Assembly: GCA_018900975.1 (NCBI GenBank) | Contig: JAHIFK010000222.1 | Coordinates: 1 to 17,055, forward strand | DNA from: Methanobacteriota archaeon | GTDB taxonomy: Archaea > Halobacteriota > Methanosarcinia > Methanosarcinales > Methanoperedenaceae | DNA: 17,055 nt | Direction: 5' to 3' | Shown here: piece after piece, positions 1-7,478 of the stretch | Numbering within the stretch: position 1 is the stretch's first letter | How the letters are laid out: every line of letters starts with the position of its first letter | Made by a program: the position numbers and the translations under genes | Notes under the pieces: model-generated | Database searches by the model: none | The model's input: only the letters and a program-made list of their open reading frames with translations | What the model was told of the DNA's origin: nothing

Positions 1-213
1 ATAGGCATTCCCGCTGATATTATACCGAAATTGTTCACTCGCTTTTATCAGGTTGATGCATCGACCTCAAGAAAGTATGGTGGCACAGGTCTTGGATTGT
101 ATATTACAAAGACCATTATTGATGCAACAGGAGGCAAGATCTGGATCGAAAGCGAAGTTCAAAAAGGAACTACGGTCCACATACTCATACCTGCTGCGAA
201 GGCTGAAAGTTAA
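1..213 (+). CDS. Sensor histidine kinase, C-terminal ATPase end (5' truncated by window)
   Basis: Only the last 70 codons are present and the reading frame is open from base 1. The fragment covers the end of a GHKL/HATPase_c domain: an F-box-like PKLFTRFYQVD, then the G2 box GGTGLGLYITK that forms the ATP lid, then a terminal strand segment GTTVHILIP typical of the end of this domain. In this family the domain binds ATP and phosphorylates the dimerisation-domain histidine. Sensor, dimerisation domain and H/N boxes lie upstream of the window, so the stimulus cannot be told. No receiver domain follows the kinase, so any response regulator is elsewhere or upstream. Identification as a histidine kinase is firm; its specificity is unknown. 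Confidence 0.9.
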   Translation: MGIPADIIPKLFTRFYQVDASTSRKYGGTGLGLYITKTIIDATGGKIWIESEVQKGTTVHILIPAAKAES

Positions 214-322
214 TGCTTGTTATTTTCCGCAATTTTTTAATTGTAATTAATAAATATTATTTATCAGGTCTGTGACCGACAAAGTAATGCCTTGAAATTA
301 CATATTGAGTAAGGGGTTCATA

Positions 323-448
323 ATGAAAGCAACAGTAGTTTATATTGAACGTGAAAAGGCAAAAAGGATCAATGAGCTTCTTAATGCCGAGAAAGAATTT
401 TTAAACGAAAATAAGGTTTTAGAGGCGATCCACAAGAAAAAGTCATGA
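323..448 (+). CDS. Small hypothetical protein (41 aa)
   Basis: An ATG ORF of 41 codons preceded by a clear Shine-Dalgarno stretch (AAGGGGT at 311-317). The product begins MKATVVYIEREKAKRINEL and is mainly lysine- and glutamate-rich helix after a short N-terminal strand. No domain is recognised. It stands alone between the kinase fragment and the V4R-like gene, with about 110 bp before it and 210 bp after it. The good ribosome site and biased composition make a real small gene more likely than chance, but nothing shows its function. Confidence 0.5.
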   Translation: MKATVVYIEREKAKRINELLNAEKEFLNENKVLEAIHKKKS

Positions 449-657
449 AGAATTTTCTGGCATTTTTGCATTGATCGCAGTTGAACACGCATACACTCAG
501 ATCCGGTGTTTTATCGGGGTTCATCAATTTATCTTAGGTTCCAGTAAAAACATTTGAACACGCGATTTTTCTGAGCTCTAGAATTTTTTAAAAAATGTTA
601 AAAGAAAACCTTATTAAGTATGGAATCTGATTAATTATTATTAAAGGGCGTGAATGA

Positions 658-1032
658 TTGTTCAGAAGATTTCTGGAAGCATATATTGATGTCTGCAATA
701 ATATCGTGACTGAATCTGCTAATTCTGTTTTGATGTTTGAAGCGGGGGAACAGGCTGCAGCGAGTCTAAAATATGATCGGATCGAGGATAGCTGCAAGGA
801 ATTTGAAAAAGATGATATAAAAATAACGGTTGAAAGATCTGAAAAAAAAGTATTATTCAAGGTAAAAGGACTAGGGATTCAAAAAAAGTGTAAATTCTGC
901 GATTTATTAAGAGGGTTTTTCGGTGAACTCGCCCGAAAACATATTGACTCGAAATACTATTGTAAGAAAGGAACAGAATGTGCTATAGAGGGTGCACAGG
1001 AATGTATTTTCATTGCGGAGATGTTTGAATGA
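658..1032 (+). CDS. Short V4R-like (4-vinyl reductase-type) cysteine-rich protein
   Basis: 124 aa starting at TTG. A stop codon lies directly upstream in frame and AAAGGG at 643-648 gives suitable spacing, so TTG 658 is the only good start. The C-terminal half looks like a V4R domain: a glycine-containing LLRGFFGELARK helix followed by YYCKKGTECAIEGAQECIF, matching the family's pattern of a cysteine-bearing segment, an EG turn and a terminal C-x-F strand. Cysteines at residues 78, 81, 102, 108 and 116 could bind a metal. V4R domains bind small hydrophobic ligands or metals and often act in sensing; here the domain appears to stand alone. It lies between two uncharacterised genes, after a histidine kinase. 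Family assignment is moderate, function is open. Confidence 0.55.
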   Translation: MFRRFLEAYIDVCNNIVTESANSVLMFEAGEQAAASLKYDRIEDSCKEFEKDDIKITVERSEKKVLFKVKGLGIQKKCKFCDLLRGFFGELARKHIDSKYYCKKGTECAIEGAQECIFIAEMFE

Positions 1033-1099
1033 ACAACTGCATTTCTGGAATTATTAAATTCAGGGTTTTAAATTGATCATCTGGAAATAAAGGTGTGAA

Positions 1100-1705
1100 A
1101 TGTCAAAAATCCTGAATGTAACCCTTACCGATATCGAATACGAGATCCTTAAGAAGGTGACGATAGTTGAGGGGGAGGAAGGGGAGAAACTCAAGAATCT
1201 TTTGAGATATTATATATTCACATTACCCGAACTTAAATCAGCAGAATATGCATTAAAAAGGGTAGAAAACAAGGAAGAGATAGAGTCATATTTGCGTGAA
1301 GTTTGGGCTGCTTATGAACTTACAGAAAACCCGACTGAGGTCTGGAAAGAGGATAAAATAAAAAAATTATCCAGCGATCTTATTGAGATCAATGTCCTTT
1401 TAAAAACCGGAGAACAACAATATGTTCCTGGAAATAAGTTCAGGAGCCTGTATAAAATGGTTCTTCATGATGTAGCAACTGAATCAAAGGACATGGACGA
1501 ATATTCTGCAGCTTGCGTGGCTACTATACAGTTACTGATGGAATTCGGAGCAGATGTGTTGAGCAAAGAAACCATCAGGGACGCAACTATTTTCCTTAAT
1601 GAGGGCTGGCTGTTCATTTATGCCACCGCTATGAAAAAAGCGAGGGATTTCATGAAGACAAAAAAGCTGTTCCCCGAAGAAGTCCATATCGCAGCTTCGG
1701 AATAG
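1100..1705 (+). CDS. Hypothetical protein (201 aa), possible ribbon-helix-helix-like N-terminus
   Basis: ATG start with SD AAAGGTG at 1089-1095. I do not recognise the family. The first 40 residues (beginning MSKILNVTLTDIEYEILKK) have a strand-helix-helix look that recalls ribbon-helix-helix DNA-binding domains, but this is weak. The rest appears all-helical, acidic and soluble, with no signal peptide, no membrane segment and one cysteine. It is a single gene: the V4R-like gene ends 67 bp upstream and the Cdc48 gene starts 163 bp downstream behind its own promoter. Coding status is well supported by length, start context and composition; function is unknown. Confidence 0.7.
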   Translation: MSKILNVTLTDIEYEILKKVTIVEGEEGEKLKNLLRYYIFTLPELKSAEYALKRVENKEEIESYLREVWAAYELTENPTEVWKEDKIKKLSSDLIEINVLLKTGEQQYVPGNKFRSLYKMVLHDVATESKDMDEYSAACVATIQLLMEFGADVLSKETIRDATIFLNEGWLFIYATAMKKARDFMKTKKLFPEEVHIAASE

Positions 1706-1818
1706 AATGGTATATGAAATTCATAATCATAAGGGTCAATAATAAGCATAGATTTCGCTAAATTAACAACGAACTAACGCAAACACTTTTATCCCTGAAA
1801 TCTAATTAAGTAAAAGGA

Positions 1819-1827
1819 ATATATAAA
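1819..1827 (+). promoter_or_regulatory. Archaeal TATA box with purine-rich BRE for the Cdc48 gene
   Basis: ATATATAAA at 1819-1827 is directly preceded by a purine stretch (AAAAGGAA, 1812-1819) that fits a TFB recognition element. Initiation about 25 nt downstream would fall near 1850 and leave a short leader with the SD GAGGGG at 1855-1860 ahead of ATG 1869. Assigned by pattern only. Confidence 0.5.
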
Positions 1828-1868
1828 TGCAAACGAAAAATGTTGTATATATCTGAGGGGATATAATA

Positions 1869-4655
1869 ATGGATGAGATAACGCTCACTATAGCAAAAGC
1901 ATACCCGAACGATTCTGGAAGAGGGATTGCGCGGCTTGATCCGCACACGATGATGGTCCTGCAGCTTACGCCTGGCGACATAATAGAACTCGAAGGAAAA
2001 AGAGCTACATCAGCAAAGGTATGGCGCGCCGACCGCATCGACTGGGATCAGGATATTATACGCATTGACGGCTTTATAAGGCAAAACGCAGGGGCTGGCA
2101 TAGGCGATCATGTTAAGATAAAGAAAGCGGAAGTTAAAATAGCTAACAAGATAGTCCTTGCGCCTCCTGAAGGCACATCCATACAGTTCGGAGGCGAAGC
2201 GGAAGAGATGGTGAAGCGCCAGATAATGAAACGTTCCATCATCAAAGGGGATATTATACCAGTAATGAGCACAATGGCTCATCCTTTCCTTGGGCGGGTC
2301 GTGACAGGTCAGACGATACCGCTTGTTGCCATCGAGGCTGAACCGGATGGCATATTGACAATAGCAGACTCTACAGATATCAAACTGAGGGAGAAGCCTG
2401 TCGTACTTGAAATTAAAGGAACGGGCATAACCTACGAAGATATTGGCGGCCTTTCTGATGAGATACAGCGTCTTCGCGAGATGATAGAACTTCCCATGAA
2501 GCACCCTGAAGTATTTCAAAGATTAGGCATCGACTCCCCCAAGGGCGTTCTGATGTACGGTCCTCCGGGAACTGGTAAAACTCTTATCGCCAGGGCGGTA
2601 GCCAATGAATCAGGTTCCAACTTTTTCTCCATTGCAGGACCTGAGATAATGAGCAAGTATTATGGAGAGAGCGAACAGAGGCTTCGGGAGTTGTTCGAAC
2701 AGGCGAACAAGGAAGCCCCTTCTATAATTTTTATCGACGAACTTGATTCCATTGCCCCAAAAAGGGAAGATGTGACAGGCGAAGTGGAACGGCGGGTAGT
2801 CGCGCAGCTTCTTACCATGATGGACGGGCTGGAGGAAAGAGGACAGGTCGTAGTGATCGGGGCCACGAACCGGATTGATGCAATTGACCCGGCGCTGCGG
2901 CGACCAGGCAGGTTCGACAGGGAGGTTGAGATCGGTGTGCCTGACCAGATCGACAGACTCGAAATATTCCAGATACATACAAGAGGCATGCCTATCTATA
3001 ATTGGGAAAATGATATCGCTTTAAAGCTCCTTTCAGAAAGGATATCTTCCTTTGAGAAAAATTCCTTAATGCGTATCTCTGATAATACATCCAGGATGGA
3101 ATCATTGGAATTTGAGAAAAGAAATTTTGAAAATGATCAAAAAGAAATTAAAGATGAACTGGAAAAATTAGAAAAAGAAAAGAAAAATGCTAATGAATCG
3201 TTCCTGCAAAGGATCCTGGGTACAATAATCAATAAGCAAAATCAAATAAAACCGTTAAAATCTAAAATCGAAAGCCTGGAAAAAGATATAGAACTGAGTA
3301 AAAATAACATAATTATAATAGAAAAAGACATAGTTTCTATTAATAAAATTAATAATACAATAAAGATAAAAAGAAGTATACTCGAATCTATTGTAGTAGA
3401 CATAACTAAAGTCAAGCATTATAAAAATGTCAAAGAATTCAATGATATTATTAACAGATTCTCTGAAGGCATAATAAATCAAAAGGATACAGAAATAAGC
3501 GAAATTGAGAAAACGCTTTTAGATTCAGGTGTGGTATCTCAGGATTATATTAAGAAAGTTATTGAAGATTCAATACCTTATTTCTTAAATAAATTGGCTT
3601 CTAAAACACACGGGTTCGTGGGGGCTGACATTTCTGCTCTTGCAAGGGAGGCTGCGATGAAATCACTGCGCAGATATATTCCCCAGATAAAGGTAGATGA
3701 AGCGGTCCCACAAGAAATTCTGGACAACATGCATGTCACAGCCGACGATTTTGAAGCTGCGCTGAAGGAAGTTGAGCCATCTGCGATGAGAGAAGTACTG
3801 GTCGAGATCTCAGAGATCTCATGGGATGACGTTGGCGGTCTTAATGAAGCCAGGCAGGAGATCATAGAGGCTGTTGAATGGCCTCTCAAGAGCCCTGAGA
3901 AGTTCCTGAAGATGGGGATCCAGCCCCCAAAAGGAATCCTGCTTTACGGTCCTCCGGGTACCGGGAAGACGCTTCTTGCCAAGGCTGTAGCGAATGAGAG
4001 TTCAGCGAATTTTATAAGTGTGAGAGGTCCCCAGCTATTATCCAAATGGGTTGGTGAATCCGAGAAAGCGATCCGGGAGGTATTCAAGAAAGCCCGACAG
4101 GTTTCACCCAGCATCCTCTTCCTTGATGAACTTGATGCAATAGCACCCGTAAGAGGTATGGACGCCGGTTCCAGAACATCCGAGAAAGTAGTGAACCAGC
4201 TGCTGACTGAACTTGACGGGATTGAGACATTAAAGAACGTAGTAGTTATAGGGGCGACGAACAGGCCTGAAATAATCGACCCGGCGCTTATTCGTTCAGG
4301 TAGGTTTGACAGGCTTGTCTTTGTGGGTCCTCCTGGAAGAGCAGGAAGGGTAGATATATTCAATATCCATACGAAAAATATCCCGCTCGCTGAAGATGTC
4401 AATAAAGAAGAACTTGCAGATCTTACTGAGAATTATGTGGGCGCAGACATCGAGAGTCTGTGCAGGGAGGCTGTAATGCTGGCGCTGCGGGAAAATTTCA
4501 ATACGGAAAAAGTCGAAATGAGTCATTTCCGCGCGTCATTGAAGAAAGTCAGACCTGCCCTCGTAGAAGGAATGATCGAATATTATGAGAAGCTGCAGGA
4601 GCAATTCAAGGGCGGTACAAAGCAGGAACAGAAGTCTTATATAGGTTATAGATAA
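1869..4655 (+). CDS. Cdc48/VAT-type double AAA+ ATPase with a large coiled-coil insertion in D1
   Basis: 928 aa, where archaeal orthologues are usually near 730-760. Residues 1-180 form the VAT-type N domain. D1 has Walker A GPPGTGKT (231-238), Walker B with D290-E291, sensor N334 and arginine fingers R345/R348. D2 has Walker A 694-701, D753-E754, sensor N798 and fingers R809/R812. Both ATPase sites look intact. In the family this hexamer unfolds proteins and can feed the 20S proteasome; the C-terminus ends Gly-Tyr-Arg, close to but not exactly a HbYX motif. Between HTRGMP (370-375) and THGFVGAD (580-587), where orthologues have about 15 residues, there are about 200. They are lysine/glutamate-rich with heptad-like helices (roughly 385-505), no cysteine, and encoded by strikingly AT-rich DNA. 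The frame is continuous. Start is set by SD GAGGGG, spacing 8. Confidence 0.95.
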   Translation: MDEITLTIAKAYPNDSGRGIARLDPHTMMVLQLTPGDIIELEGKRATSAKVWRADRIDWDQDIIRIDGFIRQNAGAGIGDHVKIKKAEVKIANKIVLAPPEGTSIQFGGEAEEMVKRQIMKRSIIKGDIIPVMSTMAHPFLGRVVTGQTIPLVAIEAEPDGILTIADSTDIKLREKPVVLEIKGTGITYEDIGGLSDEIQRLREMIELPMKHPEVFQRLGIDSPKGVLMYGPPGTGKTLIARAVANESGSNFFSIAGPEIMSKYYGESEQRLRELFEQANKEAPSIIFIDELDSIAPKREDVTGEVERRVVAQLLTMMDGLEERGQVVVIGATNRIDAIDPALRRPGRFDREVEIGVPDQIDRLEIFQIHTRGMPIYNWENDIALKLLSERISSFEKNSLMRISDNTSRMESLEFEKRNFENDQKEIKDELEKLEKEKKNANESFLQRILGTIINKQNQIKPLKSKIESLEKDIELSKNNIIIIEKDIVSINKINNTIKIKRSILESIVVDITKVKHYKNVKEFNDIINRFSEGIINQKDTEISEIEKTLLDSGVVSQDYIKKVIEDSIPYFLNKLASKTHGFVGADISALAREAAMKSLRRYIPQIKVDEAVPQEILDNMHVTADDFEAALKEVEPSAMREVLVEISEISWDDVGGLNEARQEIIEAVEWPLKSPEKFLKMGIQPPKGILLYGPPGTGKTLLAKAVANESSANFISVRGPQLLSKWVGESEKAIREVFKKARQVSPSILFLDELDAIAPVRGMDAGSRTSEKVVNQLLTELDGIETLKNVVVIGATNRPEIIDPALIRSGRFDRLVFVGPPGRAGRVDIFNIHTKNIPLAEDVNKEELADLTENYVGADIESLCREAVMLALRENFNTEKVEMSHFRASLKKVRPALVEGMIEYYEKLQEQFKGGTKQEQKSYIGYR
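2994..3593 (+). other. AT-rich in-frame insertion encoding coiled coil within Cdc48 D1
   Basis: Codons 376-575 of the AAA+ gene. By hand count, G+C is about 12% at 3301-3360 against 60% at 2821-2880 in the same gene. The segment sits in the loop and first helix of the small helical subdomain of D1. The N-side junction (ALKLLSER, 384-391) and the C-side junction (LNKLASKTHGF, from 573) both resemble the same canonical helix, as if the helix had been restated on each side. It encodes alternating charged and hydrophobic residues with a predicted long coiled coil. It lacks intein hallmarks: no N-terminal Cys/Ser block and no C-terminal His-Asn. Confidence 0.85.
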
Positions 4656-4666
4656 AAACAGAAGTT

Positions 4667-4690
4667 TTGATGAACCTTCGAGTTCATCAA
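4667..4690 (+). promoter_or_regulatory. Perfect 9-bp hairpin abutting the PRC-barrel gene SD
   Basis: TTGATGAAC (4667-4675), loop CTTCGA, then GTTCATCAA (4682-4690) form a perfect inverted repeat in the 45-bp gap after the Cdc48 gene. The 3' arm runs straight into the SD AAGGGA (4689-4694) before ATG 4701. It could end or attenuate the Cdc48 transcript, or modulate translation of the next gene. There is no T-run after it, so a bacterial-style terminator is unlikely. Confidence 0.45.
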
Positions 4691-4700
4691 GGGATGTACT

Positions 4701-4964
4701 ATGGCGAAGATACTTGCAAAAAATCTATCAAATAAACGAGTAATGCTGACGGATGGGTCAGAACTCGGTATGGTTTACAATGTGATCATGGAATCAAAGA
4801 CTGGTGAGCTTTTGTATCTTGTGGTAAAGCCCAACTCCTTTGTTGACACCTCGAAATATAAAAGCCAGGACAATTACCTGATGATACCTTTTGAGGCTGT
4901 AAGGGCTGCAAAGGATTATGCCATAGTAGATAAAAAGATGGTTACTGGCAGCGATTTTGATTGA
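4701..4964 (+). CDS. PRC-barrel domain protein, possible CdpB-like division factor
   Basis: 87 aa, one PRC-barrel domain over nearly the whole chain: the conserved opening strand with KRVMLTDGSELGMVYNV, then ELLYLVVKP and the MIPFEAVRAAKDYAIV strand-turn-strand typical of archaeal stand-alone PRC barrels. PRC barrels are small beta-barrels that mediate protein-protein contacts; in haloarchaea the paralogues CdpB1 and CdpB2 belong to the SepF/FtsZ divisome. Here the gene lies two genes upstream of ftsZ with DtdA between them, which is compatible with a division role but does not prove it, as archaea carry several PRC-barrel proteins with other or unknown jobs. SD AAGGGA precedes ATG and is partly masked by a hairpin. 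Confidence 0.85.
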   Translation: MAKILAKNLSNKRVMLTDGSELGMVYNVIMESKTGELLYLVVKPNSFVDTSKYKSQDNYLMIPFEAVRAAKDYAIVDKKMVTGSDFD

Positions 4965-4991
4965 TATATTTAAAGTTTAGAAGGCAGTGGT

Positions 4992-6374
4992 TTGAAAAGT
5001 GAGGTAAAGGTAACTGTAGTATGTTCAACTCAGGACAGAGCCAGCCAGAATATTAAAAATATTCTTTTAGCGCTTCGAAAATGGGAGCAGGTAAGTTCTG
5101 AGTTCTATTCTGTGTTTGAATTTAAGAATTACAGGCTCGTTGAAATTAAAGACCCCCTCATATATCAGGATGGGCTTGACAGGATATTGAAGGAAGCCGG
5201 ATTTCCGGCAAACCTTTTGATCTTTGCATCAAAACACAGGAGCAAGGACGCAAGAGCGATACTTACTGTCCATTCTACGGGAAACATCAATGAAGCAAAG
5301 TTCGGTGGATCGCAAAAGCATCTTGCAGCTTCATCGCCCCAGGCTGTGCGTTCCCTGCTGCGCTCGCTTAAATTGCTTTCTGAGAATGAAGAATACGAAG
5401 TCACTCTTGAATGTACGCATCACGGGCCCAGCGATCTTGACGTTCCATCAGTTTTCATCGAGATAGGAAGCAATGAGGAACAGTGGCTGGATGAAGTGGC
5501 AGGCAGGATCGTTGCAGAGGCAATTCTTTTGTTCAAAGAAAGCGATTCACCCGTGGCTGTTGGATTCGGGGGAACTCATTATGCCCCAAGGCAGACAGCG
5601 CTCATCTTTGAAACTGACGTTGCTTTCGGTCATATTTTCCCGTCCCATGCGCTTGACTTCCTGGATGAGGAATTGATACACCAGGCGTTTAAAAGATCAA
5701 AAGCCGATTTTGCTTATATTGACCGAAAATCCATGAAGGCTCAACAGCGTGAAAGACTGAGTGCAATGATAGAACGCACAGGATATGAAATCCTAAAAGA
5801 AAGCGATATCAGGGACATGGACGGAGTGCCGTGGCAGTTTTGCAGGCAATTGCGACAGAAAGTTAAAGAGGTATGCCCGACAGGTCGCGCAAGAATGACG
5901 AACGGAATAAAATGCGAATGCCAGAACTGTATTTGCCCTAAGGTTAAAATAGCGCGACTCAGTCCTTCCCTGTTGTCTGAAGCTGAAAAACTTGACAGGG
6001 AACGGCTCAGGAAATTCCTGTCTGACCATAACATTGCATACATAGAATATGAGGACGGAAGGTTCGCACACGTTTTGATCGGACTGGACAGCAACTGTGC
6101 GAGACTTGCTGCTGAGGAATTGACAAATGAATGTATTGATATAATTAAAAAAAAGTATGAAGTAAATATGAACAAAGGTATTCTTCAGATAATAGAAAAA
6201 AAGTTCAGTCCCAAGCGTGCAAGATCTCTCGGGATAACAGAGGGACCCCTGTATGGAAGGCTGGCAAGAGGAGAGTCTGTAGTTCTAGACGGAAAAACTA
6301 TAAATCCAGAGATGGTATATGAATTAAATATTAAAGCCATCAAGTTGAATTATGACAAGGCGATCGAGGAGTAA
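4992..6374 (+). CDS. dtdA: D-aminoacyl-tRNA deacylase, archaeal type (DtdA/DTD2)
   Basis: 460 aa, TTG start. It releases D-amino acids (classically D-Tyr) from mischarged tRNA in the cytosol. The N-terminal ~275 residues carry the family's conserved blocks: VVCSTQDRASQNI at the start, HSTGN (94-98), ECTHHGPSDL (140-149), GFGGTHYAPR (191-200) and GHIFPSH (213-219), whose His and Glu/Asp residues cluster around the active site in known structures. The C-terminal ~185 residues form an extension with a cysteine knot C308-x-C310-x2-C313-x-C315 and a segment ITEGPLYGRLARGESVVLDG (415-434) that recalls ribonuclease Z-type sequence. TTG is chosen because no other in-frame start lies before the conserved first strand. 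A TATA-like TATATTTAAAG (4966-4976) about 20 nt upstream may give an own, near-leaderless transcript. FtsZ starts 3 nt after the stop. Confidence 0.92.
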   Translation: MKSEVKVTVVCSTQDRASQNIKNILLALRKWEQVSSEFYSVFEFKNYRLVEIKDPLIYQDGLDRILKEAGFPANLLIFASKHRSKDARAILTVHSTGNINEAKFGGSQKHLAASSPQAVRSLLRSLKLLSENEEYEVTLECTHHGPSDLDVPSVFIEIGSNEEQWLDEVAGRIVAEAILLFKESDSPVAVGFGGTHYAPRQTALIFETDVAFGHIFPSHALDFLDEELIHQAFKRSKADFAYIDRKSMKAQQRERLSAMIERTGYEILKESDIRDMDGVPWQFCRQLRQKVKEVCPTGRARMTNGIKCECQNCICPKVKIARLSPSLLSEAEKLDRERLRKFLSDHNIAYIEYEDGRFAHVLIGLDSNCARLAAEELTNECIDIIKKKYEVNMNKGILQIIEKKFSPKRARSLGITEGPLYGRLARGESVVLDGKTINPEMVYELNIKAIKLNYDKAIEE

Positions 6375-6377
6375 AAT

Positions 6378-7469
6378 ATGGAATCAATTATAACAGAGGC
6401 GATAGCAAGAGCCGGAGAATCCAGAATGCCCACAATGGGAGATACTGACGAGGAACTTCTGCAAATATTGCAGGAATTAAAAACCAATATAGTTGTCATA
6501 GGGTGCGGAGGTTCAGGCTCAAATACTATTCAGAGAGTGATGGAGGAAGGAATAATTGGAGCAGACCTGTTCGCAATAAACACCGATGCGCAGCATCTGC
6601 TGAATATCAAGGTAAGGAATAAGATCCTTATCGGAAGGAGCAGGACAAGGGGGCTTGGTGCTGGCAGCCTGCCGCAGATAGGACAGGATGCAGCGCAGGA
6701 ATCCAAACCCATGATAGAGAAAGCTGTGGGAAATGCGGACATGGTTTTTATTACATGCGGTCTTGGCGGCGGGACAGGCACGGGCGCTGCGCCTGTAGTT
6801 GCAGAAGTTGCGCGCGAAGCTGGAGCCCTGACGATCGCTGTGGTCACTCTGCCCTTCTCTGTAGAAGGCGCTATACGCATGGAGAACGCGGAGGCTGGAC
6901 TTGAACGACTGCGAGATGTCGTAGATACTGTGATAGTTGTACCAAATGACAAATTGCTTGAAGTCGTACCTCATCTGCCCTTACAGGCAGCGTTTAAAGT
7001 ATGCGATGAGGTGCTGATGCGCGCGGTCAAGGGCATCACTGAACTCATTACAAGACCTGGTCTTGTCAATCTTGATTTCGCAGACATTAGAGTTATATTG
7101 CAAAAGAGCGGTGTCGCCATGATCGGTCTGGGAGAAGCAGAAGGCGAGAACAAGGCCCTGGAATCTGTGCAGAAAGCCCTGAGAAGCCCGCTGCTGGATG
7201 TGGATATTTCGGGAGCCACTTCAGCTCTTGTCAATGTTGTGGGCGGACCCGATATGACTATCGCAGAAGCTGAAAGCGTAGTAAATGAGCTTTATACTAG
7301 GATCGACCCCAAGGCAAGGTTGATCTGGGGAGCCATGGTGGACCCTGATCTTGAGCATGTGATAAGGACGATGATCGTAGTTACTGGCGTCAAATCTCCG
7401 CAGATCCTTGGAAAAGGTACATCAGGAAATATTGCCACTGCAAGATATGGGATCGATTTTGTAAAATAA
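6378..7469 (+). CDS. ftsZ: Cell division GTPase FtsZ, FtsZ2-type
   Basis: 363 aa tubulin-family GTPase that polymerises into the division ring. The tubulin signature GLGGGTGTGAAP is at 128-139, the first nucleotide loop GCGGSGSNTI at 42-51, and the T7 catalytic loop NLDFADIR at 231-238, with both aspartates needed for GTP hydrolysis in the neighbouring subunit. GAGSLPQIGQDAA and INTDAQHLLNIK look like the archaeal FtsZ2 branch (constriction) rather than FtsZ1. The N-terminal leader of about 35 residues is acidic, and the C-terminal tail is short and ends YGIDFVK, a possible anchor-binding motif for SepF. Start ATG has SD GAGGAG 6 nt upstream, 3 nt after dtdA, so the two are probably co-transcribed. 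QueE follows 9 nt later. Confidence 0.96.
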   Translation: MESIITEAIARAGESRMPTMGDTDEELLQILQELKTNIVVIGCGGSGSNTIQRVMEEGIIGADLFAINTDAQHLLNIKVRNKILIGRSRTRGLGAGSLPQIGQDAAQESKPMIEKAVGNADMVFITCGLGGGTGTGAAPVVAEVAREAGALTIAVVTLPFSVEGAIRMENAEAGLERLRDVVDTVIVVPNDKLLEVVPHLPLQAAFKVCDEVLMRAVKGITELITRPGLVNLDFADIRVILQKSGVAMIGLGEAEGENKALESVQKALRSPLLDVDISGATSALVNVVGGPDMTIAEAESVVNELYTRIDPKARLIWGAMVDPDLEHVIRTMIVVTGVKSPQILGKGTSGNIATARYGIDFVK

Positions 7470-7478
7470 CATTTCCAG

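Noticed and set aside
481..563. Direct repeat TTGAACACGC at 481-490 and 554-563
   Set aside because: Only a 10-mer pair with no further structure; may be chance.
1827..1856. Nine-codon ORF (MQTKNVVYI) in the Cdc48 leader as an upstream ORF
   Set aside because: It begins at the edge of the probable TATA box, so it would not be within the transcript.
2994..3593. Intein in the Cdc48 D1 domain
   Set aside because: No N-terminal Cys/Ser splice block, no His-Asn end, no endonuclease motif, and it is helical coiled coil rather than a Hint fold.
2010..4402. Long minus-strand frames inside the Cdc48 gene
   Set aside because: They are antisense shadows of a well conserved plus-strand gene, with no SD and unnatural composition.
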